From Gammaproteobacteria bacterium (lineage in GTDB: Bacteria > Pseudomonadota > Gammaproteobacteria > Chromatiales > Chromatiaceae): DNA of 40,679 nucleotides. The stretch is taken from assembly GCA_020445205.1 (NCBI GenBank), contig JAGRHA010000340.1, positions 1-40,679 of the forward strand, in the 5' to 3' direction. Position 1 is the first letter of the stretch, and every line of letters begins with the position of its first letter. The translations under genes were made by a program, and so were the position numbers. Below, piece after piece: positions 24,716 to 33,981 of this stretch. The notes beneath the pieces are model-generated. The model did no database searches. It was not told where the DNA came from and saw nothing but the letters and a program-made list of their open reading frames with translations.

Positions 24716-27703
24716 TCACGCCCCGCGCTGACGCGCTTTCAGCTCACGATTCTCGTCCTGCAGGCGCTGATACGCCCGCGCGAGCGCGCGCACTTTTTCC
24801 GGATCGCGATGGGATGTACCGCCACCGCCACCGAGCGCTTCGCTGATACCGCGTTGTGCGGTCTCGAGCCAGCGCCGAGCCTCTATCTCCGGCAGACCAT
24901 ACTCGCGCGCCGCTGCTGCTGGGTCCGTCTTGCCCGCCAGCATTTCTCTGACCAACGCGATGCGGCGCTCGGCCGTCCACAGATCCTCGTCGTAGGAGAT
25001 CTCGTCGATGCCGAGTGCCTCGGTAGCGATACGCTCCGGGCGATTGCCTTTGAGGCGCCCGATCCATTGCGCGACGCGGCTGCGCGGGCCGTAGAAAACC
25101 ATCAGCAGCGCCGGCAGCAGCATGAGATCGAACAGCAGCGCAGATACCAGGCCGATCGTCGTCAGCAGGCCGAAGTTTCGTGTGGGTACGAAGTCCGACA
25201 ACATCAGAATCATGAACTGCGCACTCAGGATGATCGTGGTGACCATCACCGCGCGGCCCGCCTCGCGGTAGGTGCGCGCGAGGGCGACGGTCGGGTCGAT
25301 GCCGTTCTTCACGCGATGGCGAAAACCGTGAAAGACATGGATCGTGTCGTCGACCGCGATGCCGACGGCGACGCTGGCGATCATTGCCGTTGCCATGTCC
25401 AGCCAGATGCCGAAAAAGCCCATGACGATGAAGATGAGCAGGATCGGTGACAGGTTGGGAATCATGCACAGCATCGCCGCCCACGGGGAGCGGAATAGGT
25501 AAAGCATGCACAGGAAGATCAGCACCAGCGCGCCGAGCAGGCTGTAGGTCTGGCCCGAGACGAGCAGTTCCTCCATGTCGGAGAACAGGCGGCCGGTGCC
25601 GGCGATTTCCCACTCGATCTGGTCACCGACCTCTTGTTCGAGCCAGCCCCGTGCGCGATCGAGGAATGCCGAGATCGCATTGGCGCTGTGCACATTGAGG
25701 TTGAGGGCGACGAACGAATGCTGGAAGTCGCGATCGACGAAATCGTAGATGTCGTCGCCGTCGTAAATCAGCAGGTATTGCGCGATCAGCGCCGCATTGT
25801 CGGGAATCACGCGGTATTCCGGATTCTCGGCATTGAATGCCCAATGCATCTCCTCGACGAAATCGACAAAGCCGAATGCCCTGTCGACCTCGGGTTGCGC
25901 GGCGGCCCAGTCCTCGAAGGCGCGGATCTTGTGCAGCACGTCGGGATGCTGCAGCCCTTCGCGGGCCGGCATGTTGAAGATGACCGAGACAGGCATCGTC
26001 CCGAGCAGCTTTTCGTCGACGTGACGGGTGTCGCGACGGATCGGGTTGTCGGTGTCGAAGAACTCCTGGAAGTTCGTCTCGACGACGATATTGCGGACCT
26101 GGGGCGCGGCGCCGGCCAGGACGGCACCCAGCACGAGGATCACGGCACCGGGATGACGCATGCCGACGTGCGTGAAACCGTCGACGAGCCGGTCGATCAG
26201 ACGCGCACCCACACGCACCGCGGGCCAGTTGCGGCGATCCCAGCGTGCAATGAGGTTCGGCAGTGCCACGTAGACGACGACGTAGATGATGGCCGTGCCG
26301 GCCGCCGAGATCAGGCCGAACGCTTTGATCGGCACGATCGGGCTCGTGGCGAGCGACGCGAGGCCGGCGGCGGTGGTCAGTGCGGCGAACCGCGCCGGGC
26401 TCTCGACACCCTGCAGTGCCCGCGCCACGCGCTCCGGGCCCTGCAGGCCACGTCGTGATGCGAGGAACAGCGCGTTGAACAGATGCACCAGTGCGGCGAC
26501 CGTGAGGGCCGACAGCAGCGGTGGAATAATGCTGGAGATGAGCGTGAACGGCTGGTCGAGGATGACGTAGATCGCCACCGTCGAGTTGACCACGACACCG
26601 ATCGCGACGCCCGCGAGCATCACCGCCAGCCAGCGGTGGAACAACCACCAGATCAGCAGCAGGCCGATGCCGACCGTCACCGGGATGAAAATCATGTTGT
26701 CGCGCAACATCGAGCGCAACTGCGCGACGTCGACCGGGATCTCGCCGGCGATCGCGCGCAGGTAACCGTCGAGCTGCAGCTGCTGCACCTCGGCGAGAAT
26801 GCCTTCTTCCAATGCCAGGCGCTCGAGACTGTTGCCGGCCCGCTTGGGGATCACGACCATCGCCAGGGCGGAGCCATCGCCGGCCATGAGCGCTTCACTA
26901 CTCAGGCGATCATCGGCGATGCGCTGGCGGCGCTGCTGCTCGCGACTGTCGCCGAGTTTGCGCACGTCGATCAGCTTTTCGACGATGAACTCGTCCTGGC
27001 TGCCGGCGATGTGGTCCTGCGTGGTCACGCCCAGGACGTCGGCGATACCCGGGTTGCGTTTGAGGTTCTGCGCGAGCGCATCGAAGGCCTGCAAGAAGCC
27101 GTCGGAAAACAGCGCCACGCCTTCGAACATGAGGACGAAGACCTGGTCGCCTTTGAAACGCGACCGCAGTTCCTCGTCGAGCACCACGGCGGGTTCGTCG
27201 TGCGGAAAATAGACGTGTGGTGAGTTGTCGATGTTCAGCCGCAACAGCAGCGTCGATGGCAACACGGTGAACAGGAACAGAAACAGGATGCTCGCGTACT
27301 GGCGCCATGGCAGGGCGCGGACGCGTGCGCCGAGCGACGATCCGCCGGCCGACTTGAGTGTGAGCTGAACACAATCTTCACCGCCGTGTCGGGTGCGAAA
27401 CGCCGTGCACTCGGTAGTGAGCGGCAGGCCGTCGCTGCGACGGAACGTGAGGCGGGCCTCGGGGTGGCGCTTGTCGGTACCTGCGGTCTTCTTCGCTGCG
27501 TCGAGATGCTCGCGCAGGCGCTCGTGTTCGCGATCCCCTACGAGGTCAAGCAGCGGGACCGCGGAGAGGTCGTCGAAAGACTTGTATGCCAGGCGATCGA
27601 TGAAGGCCTGATTCGCGTAGACGAAAAAACCCTCGTGGACGATCGCGACGGGATTGGGTGACCCGTCGAGTCGCGACGACCGCTCGGCGGATGTGTCAGT
27701 CAC
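24716..27703 (-). CDS. PAS-RND/MMPL transporter with C-terminal helix-turn-helix
   Basis: A 995-residue protein with an unusual domain order. Residues about 14-115 look like a PAS domain (SPNPVAIVHEGFFVYANQAFIDRL; LTFRRSDGLPL). From about 134 to 885 it is an RND/MMPL-type exporter with two sterol-sensing-like membrane halves and two periplasmic loops; motifs include VAVGIAVDDTIHVFHGFRHR. Residues 909-957 (TAERRIALVREMLAGKTDPAAAAREYGL, then EIEARRWLETAQ) resemble a transposase-type HTH, and 965-995 is a coiled coil. The start is GTG at 27703 with AGGAGG five bases upstream. It is the last gene of an operon with a LolA-like protein and an outer-membrane protein, implying envelope lipid export. 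Confidence 0.85.
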   Translation of the reverse strand: MTDTSAERSSRLDGSPNPVAIVHEGFFVYANQAFIDRLAYKSFDDLSAVPLLDLVGDREHERLREHLDAAKKTAGTDKRHPEARLTFRRSDGLPLTTECTAFRTRHGGEDCVQLTLKSAGGSSLGARVRALPWRQYASILFLFLFTVLPSTLLLRLNIDNSPHVYFPHDEPAVVLDEELRSRFKGDQVFVLMFEGVALFSDGFLQAFDALAQNLKRNPGIADVLGVTTQDHIAGSQDEFIVEKLIDVRKLGDSREQQRRQRIADDRLSSEALMAGDGSALAMVVIPKRAGNSLERLALEEGILAEVQQLQLDGYLRAIAGEIPVDVAQLRSMLRDNMIFIPVTVGIGLLLIWWLFHRWLAVMLAGVAIGVVVNSTVAIYVILDQPFTLISSIIPPLLSALTVAALVHLFNALFLASRRGLQGPERVARALQGVESPARFAALTTAAGLASLATSPIVPIKAFGLISAAGTAIIYVVVYVALPNLIARWDRRNWPAVRVGARLIDRLVDGFTHVGMRHPGAVILVLGAVLAGAAPQVRNIVVETNFQEFFDTDNPIRRDTRHVDEKLLGTMPVSVIFNMPAREGLQHPDVLHKIRAFEDWAAAQPEVDRAFGFVDFVEEMHWAFNAENPEYRVIPDNAALIAQYLLIYDGDDIYDFVDRDFQHSFVALNLNVHSANAISAFLDRARGWLEQEVGDQIEWEIAGTGRLFSDMEELLVSGQTYSLLGALVLIFLCMLYLFRSPWAAMLCMIPNLSPILLIFIVMGFFGIWLDMATAMIASVAVGIAVDDTIHVFHGFRHRVKNGIDPTVALARTYREAGRAVMVTTIILSAQFMILMLSDFVPTRNFGLLTTIGLVSALLFDLMLLPALLMVFYGPRSRVAQWIGRLKGNRPERIATEALGIDEISYDEDLWTAERRIALVREMLAGKTDPAAAAREYGLPEIEARRWLETAQRGISEALGGGGGTSHRDPEKVRALARAYQRLQDENRELKARQRGA

Positions 27704-27721
27704 GCATCCTCCTTGCCGCGA

Positions 27722-29140
27722 TCAGAACTTCGCCCGCCAACCGACGTTGACCATCGAAGCGTCGCGGTAGAAGCCCCCCAGCGTGTTGACGCTGCCTTCG
27801 AGGTAGTGCGCGGCGACGAACAGCTCGTGCGGTTCCCAGCCGAGGAATGCGACTTCGGGGTTGAGGTAGACGTCTTTGGCGTCGAGGCCGAGGTTGAAAT
27901 CGAGGCTTGCGCGCCAGCGCTCGCGATCAAACGGTATCTCGATCTCACCATTGAAAGTGTAGATCTCGCTGCGGTCGAGAATGTGCGGCGCACCGATCAG
28001 GTTGGATCCGATGAGCTGCAGGTTCACGCGTGCATCGCCGTCGCCGGGATGCATCTCGACGCCGACACCCCATTGCACGGCCTCGACGGTCGTGTAGCTG
28101 AGGTCGCGCCGTGTGACCGGGTTGTCACTGCTGTAAACCGCCTCGATACGCCAGATCGCATCGGCGATATTGGTCGCGGCGTCGATGCCGAACGCCCACG
28201 AGCGCGGGTACTCGGTATGCAGGGTGTTGCCGACCGCGCGGTAGTAGGGCATCGACTGACGCGTGTGCGCGACAGTCATGCCGATGTCGGCGAACGAATG
28301 GCTGCGCGTGTAGCGCGCACCGAATCCGCCGTCGCCATCGGGCTCGTCTTCATCGATCACGGCATTGCGGATCAGTGCCGGTGGTACATCGTCGGGGTCG
28401 AATCCGAGCAGACGTCCTTTGCGGCGGTCGACCGGGTACCAGACGCTGTCCCGATCGGGCATCTCGGCGGCGCGGAAATCCATGAGCCAGACGAGATCGA
28501 GCTTGCCGCCGGCGATGAAACTCTCGACACGCAGCATCGGATTCGAGCGCCGCCGGTCTTCAAGGTCGTCGACCACGCCGCGCGTGAGGTCGGCCGTGCT
28601 CACGCGGTCTGACAGCGGCAGCTCGTCTAGCCGTCCCCAGATCACGGTCTGCGTGCCCAAGGTCACCTTGAGGTTGTCGCCACGATAACGCACGAAGCTG
28701 TCGCCGTAGTCGCCGTCGAGTTTGCTGAAGTCGTCGCTGCCGTCTTCTTCGTAGCCGTCGACACGGGCTGCCAGCTGCATCTCCCAGGCCGGATCCGGCT
28801 GCCAGTTCGCCGATGCGGCGACCTTGCCGTACAGCGCGCGATTGCTCGCCGAACCCGAGTGGGTGAAGCTCCCGTATTCGAACCGCACATCGTCGATGCC
28901 GATCCTGAAGTTGCCAGCTGTGTGGGTTTCCGCGGCCGGTGCCACCGCGGCTGCGGCGGGTTCATCGATCAGGATCTCGCCGCCGCTGGGCTGTCCGCCG
29001 TCAATCACGATCTCCGCCGGCGCCGCGTTATCGGTGCCGCCGTCGATGATGATCTCGTCGGCGGCAGATGCCTGGAAATGCAGCGCGGCGCATGAGACCA
29101 ATAACAGGGGGCGGAAGATCGGGTTGCAGCGAATCGACAT
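27722..29140 (-). CDS. Outer-membrane beta-barrel protein, DUF1302-like
   Basis: A 472-residue exported protein with a signal peptide ending about residue 26 (HFQASA). The mature N-terminus has three EI-x-ID repeats (EIIIDGG 29-35, EIVIDGG 43-49, EILIDE 55-60) in an Ala/Gly/Pro-rich stretch. The remainder alternates polar and hydrophobic residues in barrel-like strands and ends in Phe (VNVGWRAKF), as outer-membrane barrels do. TVIWGRLDELPLSDRVSTADLTRG resembles DUF1302-like porins that accompany RND exporters and LolA-like proteins. It probably forms the outer-membrane part of the export system encoded beside it. Confidence 0.75.
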   Translation of the reverse strand: MSIRCNPIFRPLLLVSCAALHFQASAADEIIIDGGTDNAAPAEIVIDGGQPSGGEILIDEPAAAAVAPAAETHTAGNFRIGIDDVRFEYGSFTHSGSASNRALYGKVAASANWQPDPAWEMQLAARVDGYEEDGSDDFSKLDGDYGDSFVRYRGDNLKVTLGTQTVIWGRLDELPLSDRVSTADLTRGVVDDLEDRRRSNPMLRVESFIAGGKLDLVWLMDFRAAEMPDRDSVWYPVDRRKGRLLGFDPDDVPPALIRNAVIDEDEPDGDGGFGARYTRSHSFADIGMTVAHTRQSMPYYRAVGNTLHTEYPRSWAFGIDAATNIADAIWRIEAVYSSDNPVTRRDLSYTTVEAVQWGVGVEMHPGDGDARVNLQLIGSNLIGAPHILDRSEIYTFNGEIEIPFDRERWRASLDFNLGLDAKDVYLNPEVAFLGWEPHELFVAAHYLEGSVNTLGGFYRDASMVNVGWRAKF

Positions 29141-29178
29141 CTCGGGCAGTCCTTATGGCTATTGTGTGATCGCGCCGT

Positions 29179-29982
29179 TCACGGTCGGTAGCGGCTGTCG
29201 GCGTTGGCGTCCGATAGCGACTGGCTGGTGAACAGCTGTTCCGGGATGCCCTGATTATACTTGACCTCCGCGACGCTTATGCGCGTGGTGTGCCCCGACT
29301 CGAGATCTTCCATCGTGCTGTCCAGCACGGTCCAGATGCCCTGGATCTTCTTGATGCGTTTGACCATCAGGCGCTTGACCGGCGCGTCGGAGTGCGCCTG
29401 GAACAGGTCAACGCGCAAGGGAATCAGCGTGCCCGGATGCACCCAGCGTACGCGCTTGGTGTACACCGAGTTGTCGGCGTCCGCGGGCACTGATTCGAGC
29501 ACCTTGCACAACAGCGAACCGACTTTTTCCTCACCGATGAGGCGATGCCGGTCCATGTTCACTTCGCGGTCACGCAGATCCTCGAAGAACAGGTCGGAGC
29601 CGACGAAGCGGCCGCCCTTGCGACCCGACGACACGCGGCGTACGCGATCCAGTGCGGGCAGGTACAGCCATTGATCGTTCTCGTCGCCGGGGTAGTCCTT
29701 GGTCAACAGGCCGACGCCGGCAATGTCGGCCGGACTCGTGAAGCGGGTCAACGACCAGCGCTCGCCCGGTCCGCGCTCGACGGCTAGCGAATACATCTCG
29801 CGCACGCGTGGATCGCGGCCTTTCTCGACCAGCGTCATGGTTGCGCGCGAGGCCAGGTCGTCGCCGCTGGGGGCGTCGTAAACCGCTTGCGCCAGCTTCT
29901 GGCCGGCATCGTCAGCTGTGGCGTTAGCCGCCAGGAAGGACATGGCCAACAGGATGCTGGCCCCGAATCTCAGCAGTCGCAT
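29179..29982 (-). CDS. Outer-membrane lipoprotein-sorting (LolA-like) protein
   Basis: A 267-residue periplasmic protein with a signal peptide (MRLLRFGASILLAMSFLAANATA). The mature protein has ASRATMTLVEKGRDPRVREMY, DQWLYLPALDRVRRVSSGRKGGRFVGSDLFFEDL and a C-terminal VLDSTMEDLESGHTTRISVAEVKYNQGIPEQLFT. These are typical of the outer-membrane lipoprotein-sorting family found next to RND/MMPL exporters. GGAG six to seven bases before the ATG at 29982 fixes the start. It is the first gene of the operon and could ferry a lipid or other hydrophobic cargo across the periplasm. Confidence 0.88.
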   Translation of the reverse strand: MRLLRFGASILLAMSFLAANATADDAGQKLAQAVYDAPSGDDLASRATMTLVEKGRDPRVREMYSLAVERGPGERWSLTRFTSPADIAGVGLLTKDYPGDENDQWLYLPALDRVRRVSSGRKGGRFVGSDLFFEDLRDREVNMDRHRLIGEEKVGSLLCKVLESVPADADNSVYTKRVRWVHPGTLIPLRVDLFQAHSDAPVKRLMVKRIKKIQGIWTVLDSTMEDLESGHTTRISVAEVKYNQGIPEQLFTSQSLSDANADSRYRP

Positions 29983-30206
29983 GATGAACTCCGTTGCGCG
30001 GGCTGACGCACCGATCGGCCGTCGAAAGCCTAGCACAGCGCTGTGCGCACCAAGCCTGTCGACGTGCGCGGCCGCCCTCCCGCGATTACCTGCCAATGGC
30101 GGCGAACTGGCGCAGTCCTTTAATGCATATCGGCTGCCGGCGTCGTAGTGCAGGCAACTTTGCACGCGCTTGCGGGCGCTGCCGGGTGTGGGCTCGTCAC
30201 CTGCCG

Positions 30207-31076
30207 TCAGCCGGTCTGCCACCACTCGTCACGCGCCTTGCGGAAGAACTCCGGCTCGGCAAATGCCGCCGTGTGAATGGCGGCGTTGTAGTAAGTGGTG
30301 CCGAAGTGGCGCGTCTCGACGTCGGCGCGTCGGAATTCGCCCAAGGTGCCGTGTTTGGCACCGATCGTCGCCGACCACCAGCCGGTCGGGTAGATCGGCT
30401 GCGGAAAGAACAGGGTGCGTGCGTCACTGAACCGTGCCGCCTTGAGACTGCGGTACATGCGTTCCAGCACAGCCATGTGGATCAGCGGTGACTCGCTCTG
30501 CTGCACGACGAGACCGTCGTCGCCCAGTGCGCGATGGCAGGCAGCGTAGAATTCGGGTGTGAACAGGACTTCGCCGGGACCGATCGGATCGGTCGAATCG
30601 ACGATGATGACGTCGAGCGAGCCCGGTTCCGCGTCCTTCATCCACTGGATGCCGTCGATGAACAACAGCTCGGCGCGCGCGTCGTCGTTCGCTTCGCACA
30701 GCTCAGGGAAATGGGCCAGTGCCGCACGCGTCACGGCCTCGTCGATGTCGATCTGCGTGACGTGCCGGACCTCGGGGTGCTTGAGCACTTCGCGCAGTGT
30801 GCCGCAGTCGCCGCCGCCGATGATCGCAACGCGCCGTGGCGCCGGATGCATGAACAGCACCGGGTGGCTCATCATCTCGTGATAGAGGAAGTTGTCGCGC
30901 GTGCTGACCATGGTGCAGCCGTCGATGAGCATGAGATTGCCGTAGGTATCGGTCTCGAACACTTCGACGTGCTGATACGGCGACTGCTCCTCGAAAAGCT
31001 TGTGTTCACCCTTGAGCGAAAAAGCCGATCCGCCGTCTTCGCAGACTTCGGTAATCCAGTTGTCGTCCAGGCTCAT
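30207..31076 (-). CDS. speE: Spermidine synthase
   Basis: A 289-residue aminopropyltransferase that makes spermidine from putrescine and decarboxylated S-adenosylmethionine. Signatures are the substrate-site YQHVEVFETDTYGNLMLIDG, the glycine-rich GGGDCGTLREVLKH, and VIIVDSTDPIGPGEVLF with the catalytic Asp. The length matches the bacterial enzyme. It is divergent from speA, about 150 bases away, so two polyamine genes share one intergenic control region. Confidence 0.95.
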   Translation of the reverse strand: MSLDDNWITEVCEDGGSAFSLKGEHKLFEEQSPYQHVEVFETDTYGNLMLIDGCTMVSTRDNFLYHEMMSHPVLFMHPAPRRVAIIGGGDCGTLREVLKHPEVRHVTQIDIDEAVTRAALAHFPELCEANDDARAELLFIDGIQWMKDAEPGSLDVIIVDSTDPIGPGEVLFTPEFYAACHRALGDDGLVVQQSESPLIHMAVLERMYRSLKAARFSDARTLFFPQPIYPTGWWSATIGAKHGTLGEFRRADVETRHFGTTYYNAAIHTAAFAEPEFFRKARDEWWQTG

Positions 31077-31224
31077 TGCGGCTCCGTTGGCAGCGCGGTG
31101 GAATGGCGGCTCACCTTAGCGGCGTCCCGGTGGCTCGGCAACTGCGACATTGCACGTCACGGCGGGGTGTTCGCGGTGCGTGGAATTCCCCGATAATCGC
31201 GCCTTGCGCCGAGGAACACAGGTT

Positions 31225-33099
31225 ATGTCGAACACGCTCGAAAATCCGCCGCAGAACTACGGTGTGGCACGCTGGGGTGATGGCTATTTCGGTATCAACG
31301 CCGATGGCAACGTCAGCGTGCGCCCGCAGCCGGGAGGTACGGCCGAGGTCGACCTCTTCGCCCTTGCGCAGGAGCTCACGGCGAGTGGCCTGCGCCTGCC
31401 GGTGCTGGTGCGGTTCAACGACATCCTGCGCCACCGCGTGCAGAGCCTGTGCCAGGCGTTTCACGACGCCGCAGCCTCGCTCGACTATCGCGGTGGTTAC
31501 CGTGCCGTCTACCCGATCAAGGTCAACCAGCAACGCAGCGTCGTCGAGCAGCTTGTCGCCGGTGGCGGCGAATGCGTTGGCCTCGAGGCCGGCAGCAAGC
31601 CCGAACTCATGGCCGTGCTTGCCAGCGCGCCACGCGGTGGTGCGATCGTGTGCAACGGTTACAAGGATCGCGAATACGTGCGCCTGGCGCTGATCGGGCG
31701 GCGCCTTGGGTACGACGTCTACATCGTCATCGAAAAGCTGTCCGAACTCGACTTGGTGTTCGCCGAGGCCGCCGATCTCGGCATCGAGCCACTACTCGGC
31801 GTGCGCGTGCGCCTGGCCGCGGTCGCCGCGGGCAAATGGCAGAACTCCGGCGGTGCGAAGTCGAAATTCGGCCTGTCCGCGACACAGGTGCTGTCACTCG
31901 TACAGCGCCTGCGCGAGCGCGATGGTCTGCACTGGCTGCGCCTGCTGCATTCACATATCGGTTCACAGATCCCCGATTTGCGCGACATCCATCGTGGCAT
32001 CAGCGAGGCGACGCGTTACTTCGCCGAGCTGCACCGGCTCGGTGCCGACATCCGCGTCATCGATGTCGGCGGCGGCCTCGGCATCGACTACGAGGGCAGT
32101 CGTTCGCAGCATGACTATTCGACCAACTATGGCCTGCAGGACTACGCGACCGAAGTGCTGCGGCCGATCGCCCGTATCTGTGCCGAACACAACATCGCGC
32201 AGCCGATGGTATTCAGCGAATCCGGGCGCGCGATGACGGCCCATCATGCGGTGTTGATCACGGACGTGATCGAACGTGAAGCGCCCTATGTCGCTGCCGG
32301 TGCCGGCAGCGATGACGGCGACGAGCTGCTGCAGCGGATGTCGGGATTGGCCAACGACGAGGATCATGTCGCCCCGCCGCAGCGCCTGCAGAACGCGCAG
32401 TTGCTGCTCGAAGAGGCGAACGAGCGTTTCGCACGCGGTGACCTCGATCTCGAGCAGCGCGGGCGTGCCGAAACACTGTTCTACACCGTGGCGCACGCCG
32501 TCAGGGGCGGTCTGCGCCTCAACTCGCGTCGCCACCGTGAGCTGCTCGAAACACTCAACGATCTGCTCGCCGACCGCGTGTTCTGCAATTTCTCGTTGTT
32601 CCAGTCACTGCCCGACATCTGGGCAATCGACCAGATCTTTCCCGTGATGCCATTGCACCGGCTCGACGAACACCCGGACCAGGCCGCGTTGGTTCACGAT
32701 CTGACGTGCGACTCGGACGGCTGTATCGACAGCTACGTCGACCAGGACGGCGTCGAGAGCACGCTGATGTTGCATGGCGCGCGTGCGGGCGAACCCTACC
32801 TGCTCGGGGTGTTCCTGGTGGGCGCCTACCAGGAGATTCTCGGCGATATGCACAACCTGTTTGGCGACACCGATGCCGTCAATGTGTCGATCGACGGCGA
32901 AGGTCGTGCACGCATTGCCGCCCCGGAGCCCGGTGACTCGGTCGACGAGCTGTTACGTTATGTGCATTACGATCCGGAAGCGATGCTCGACACCTACCTG
33001 CGTCGTCTGCGCGAGCAAGGCGTAAGCGAGGCGTACATCGACAGCTACTATCGCGAACTCAAGGTCGGGTTACATGGCTACACGTATCTGAAAAACTGA
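31225..33099 (+). CDS. speA: Biosynthetic arginine decarboxylase
   Basis: A 624-residue PLP enzyme converting arginine to agmatine, the first step toward putrescine. The cofactor lysine is Lys99 in AVYPIKVNQQRSVVEQL. Other family segments are LGIEPLLGVRVRL, HFHIGSQ-like LLHSHIGSQIPDLRDI, VIDVGGGLGIDYEGS and the C-terminal LTCDSDGCIDSY with the active-site Cys. The ATG at 31225 (MSNTLENPPQNYG) is the family start; the open frame extends upstream without similarity. It is divergently transcribed from speE. Confidence 0.97.
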   Translation: MSNTLENPPQNYGVARWGDGYFGINADGNVSVRPQPGGTAEVDLFALAQELTASGLRLPVLVRFNDILRHRVQSLCQAFHDAAASLDYRGGYRAVYPIKVNQQRSVVEQLVAGGGECVGLEAGSKPELMAVLASAPRGGAIVCNGYKDREYVRLALIGRRLGYDVYIVIEKLSELDLVFAEAADLGIEPLLGVRVRLAAVAAGKWQNSGGAKSKFGLSATQVLSLVQRLRERDGLHWLRLLHSHIGSQIPDLRDIHRGISEATRYFAELHRLGADIRVIDVGGGLGIDYEGSRSQHDYSTNYGLQDYATEVLRPIARICAEHNIAQPMVFSESGRAMTAHHAVLITDVIEREAPYVAAGAGSDDGDELLQRMSGLANDEDHVAPPQRLQNAQLLLEEANERFARGDLDLEQRGRAETLFYTVAHAVRGGLRLNSRRHRELLETLNDLLADRVFCNFSLFQSLPDIWAIDQIFPVMPLHRLDEHPDQAALVHDLTCDSDGCIDSYVDQDGVESTLMLHGARAGEPYLLGVFLVGAYQEILGDMHNLFGDTDAVNVSIDGEGRARIAAPEPGDSVDELLRYVHYDPEAMLDTYLRRLREQGVSEAYIDSYYRELKVGLHGYTYLKN

Positions 33100-33324
33100 G
33101 TTTCGCGCGTCCATCTGCTTTAAGATTCCTTTAAGAGTAAGCGCCTACTTACCGAAGGGATTAACCGTGTCAACTGTGGGTTGGGATGGGCGTTTTTTAT
33201 AATCACATACTAATATCCCCAAGAGACGGGTGCTTGCCTGGCCAGCGTGCTGCTGCATACCCTGAAATAAACCCGGCCCCGACGCGTCTTATTGGGCTAT
33301 GGCCGGAGTATCGAGGGCATGACC
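33100..33324 (+). promoter_or_regulatory. Intergenic leader with a consensus -10 box before the TPR gene
   Basis: This AT-richer stretch after speA contains a perfect TATAAT at 33198-33203, preceded by a run of six Ts. No good -35 lies 17 bases upstream (CTGTGG only), so activator dependence is possible. Transcription would begin near 33210, about 115 bases before the TPR gene. No coding sequence is evident. Confidence 0.4.
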
Positions 33325-33651
33325 ATGACCATGATCGAAAACCTGCACAGCATGCTCGAACGTGGCGTCGACAGCGCGTTGCTGCGCTATTCGCTCGGCA
33401 ATGAGTTCCTCAAGCTCGGTAACGCCGACGCGGCCATTTCGCACCTGCGCCAGGCGCTGCAGTTCGACCACGAGTATTCGGCGGCATGGAAGGCCCTGGG
33501 CAAGGCGCTCGCCAGTTCCGGCAATCACGCAGAAGCGGTGGATGTGCTCGGACATGGCATTGAGGTGGCCGAGCGCCGCGGCGACATCCAGGCCGCCAAG
33601 GAGATGAACGTGTTTCGCAGCCGCTCGCTGCAGGCGCTCGAGAAGGCCTGA
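33325..33651 (+). CDS. Small TPR-repeat protein
   Basis: A 108-residue cytoplasmic protein made of about two and a half tetratricopeptide repeats: LLRYSLGNEFLKLGNADAAISHLRQAL, YSAAWKALGKALASSGNHAEAVDVL, and a C-terminal helix ending RSRSLQALEKA. Small TPR proteins usually act as adaptors; the partner is unknown. I chose the ATG at 33325 because GAGGG (33313-33317) is seven bases upstream; ATGs at 33319 and 33331 are alternatives. It is convergent with the orphan ECF sigma gene, with a 330-base gap holding a long hairpin. Confidence 0.8.
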   Translation: MTMIENLHSMLERGVDSALLRYSLGNEFLKLGNADAAISHLRQALQFDHEYSAAWKALGKALASSGNHAEAVDVLGHGIEVAERRGDIQAAKEMNVFRSRSLQALEKA

Positions 33652-33981
33652 TCGCCTTTTTTCCCCGACCCTGCGGACAAAGATCGTCTGCACTACCCGG
33701 TCTGCGCCATTGTCGCGAACTCGGCATGGGCGCCGTGCGCCCGTCCACGTGTCCACACGCCGCCGCAATTCCCCACAAGCGCTGCCTGCGGTGCATCCCA
33801 CGACGGCGTGTCGTCTCGTCAGAGGCCTGGCGCTGGCGTCTGCCGCCAGACCGCCCCCAAGCTGCAGTACCCCGGGCCTCGGCACGCCCGGCGGCGTGTA
33901 GGCCCGGGGTGCTGGCGCTTCCTAACTCCCTTCAGCCGGACACGGACATGGCGGTGTAGCCGTGGCGTGCCGGTCCACGCC
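33652..33981. other. Gap between TPR and ECF sigma genes, no coding sequence seen
   Basis: This 330-base gap separates two convergent genes. Apart from the long inverted repeat at 33865-33914, I see no gene or promoter; short open frames on both strands have no ribosome binding site or family motif. Confidence 0.5.
33865..33914. repeat. Long GC-rich two-part hairpin
   Basis: CAGTACCCCGGGCCT (33865-33879) pairs with AGGCCCGGGGTGCTG (33900-33914): 15 bp with a single G-U in RNA. Inside it CACGCC (33883-33888) pairs with GGCGTG (33893-33898) around a 4-base loop. It lies between two convergent genes without a T tract on either side. It may act as a transcription barrier or be a dispersed REP-like element. 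Confidence 0.6.

Noticed and set aside
27000..27703. Insertion-sequence remnant as the source of the HTH tail
   Set aside because: The HTH lies at the C-terminal end (near 24716-24975), the frame is intact, and no terminal repeats or target duplications were seen.
33116..33135. Repeated CTTTAAG motif after speA
   Set aside because: Only two short copies; no array and no structure.
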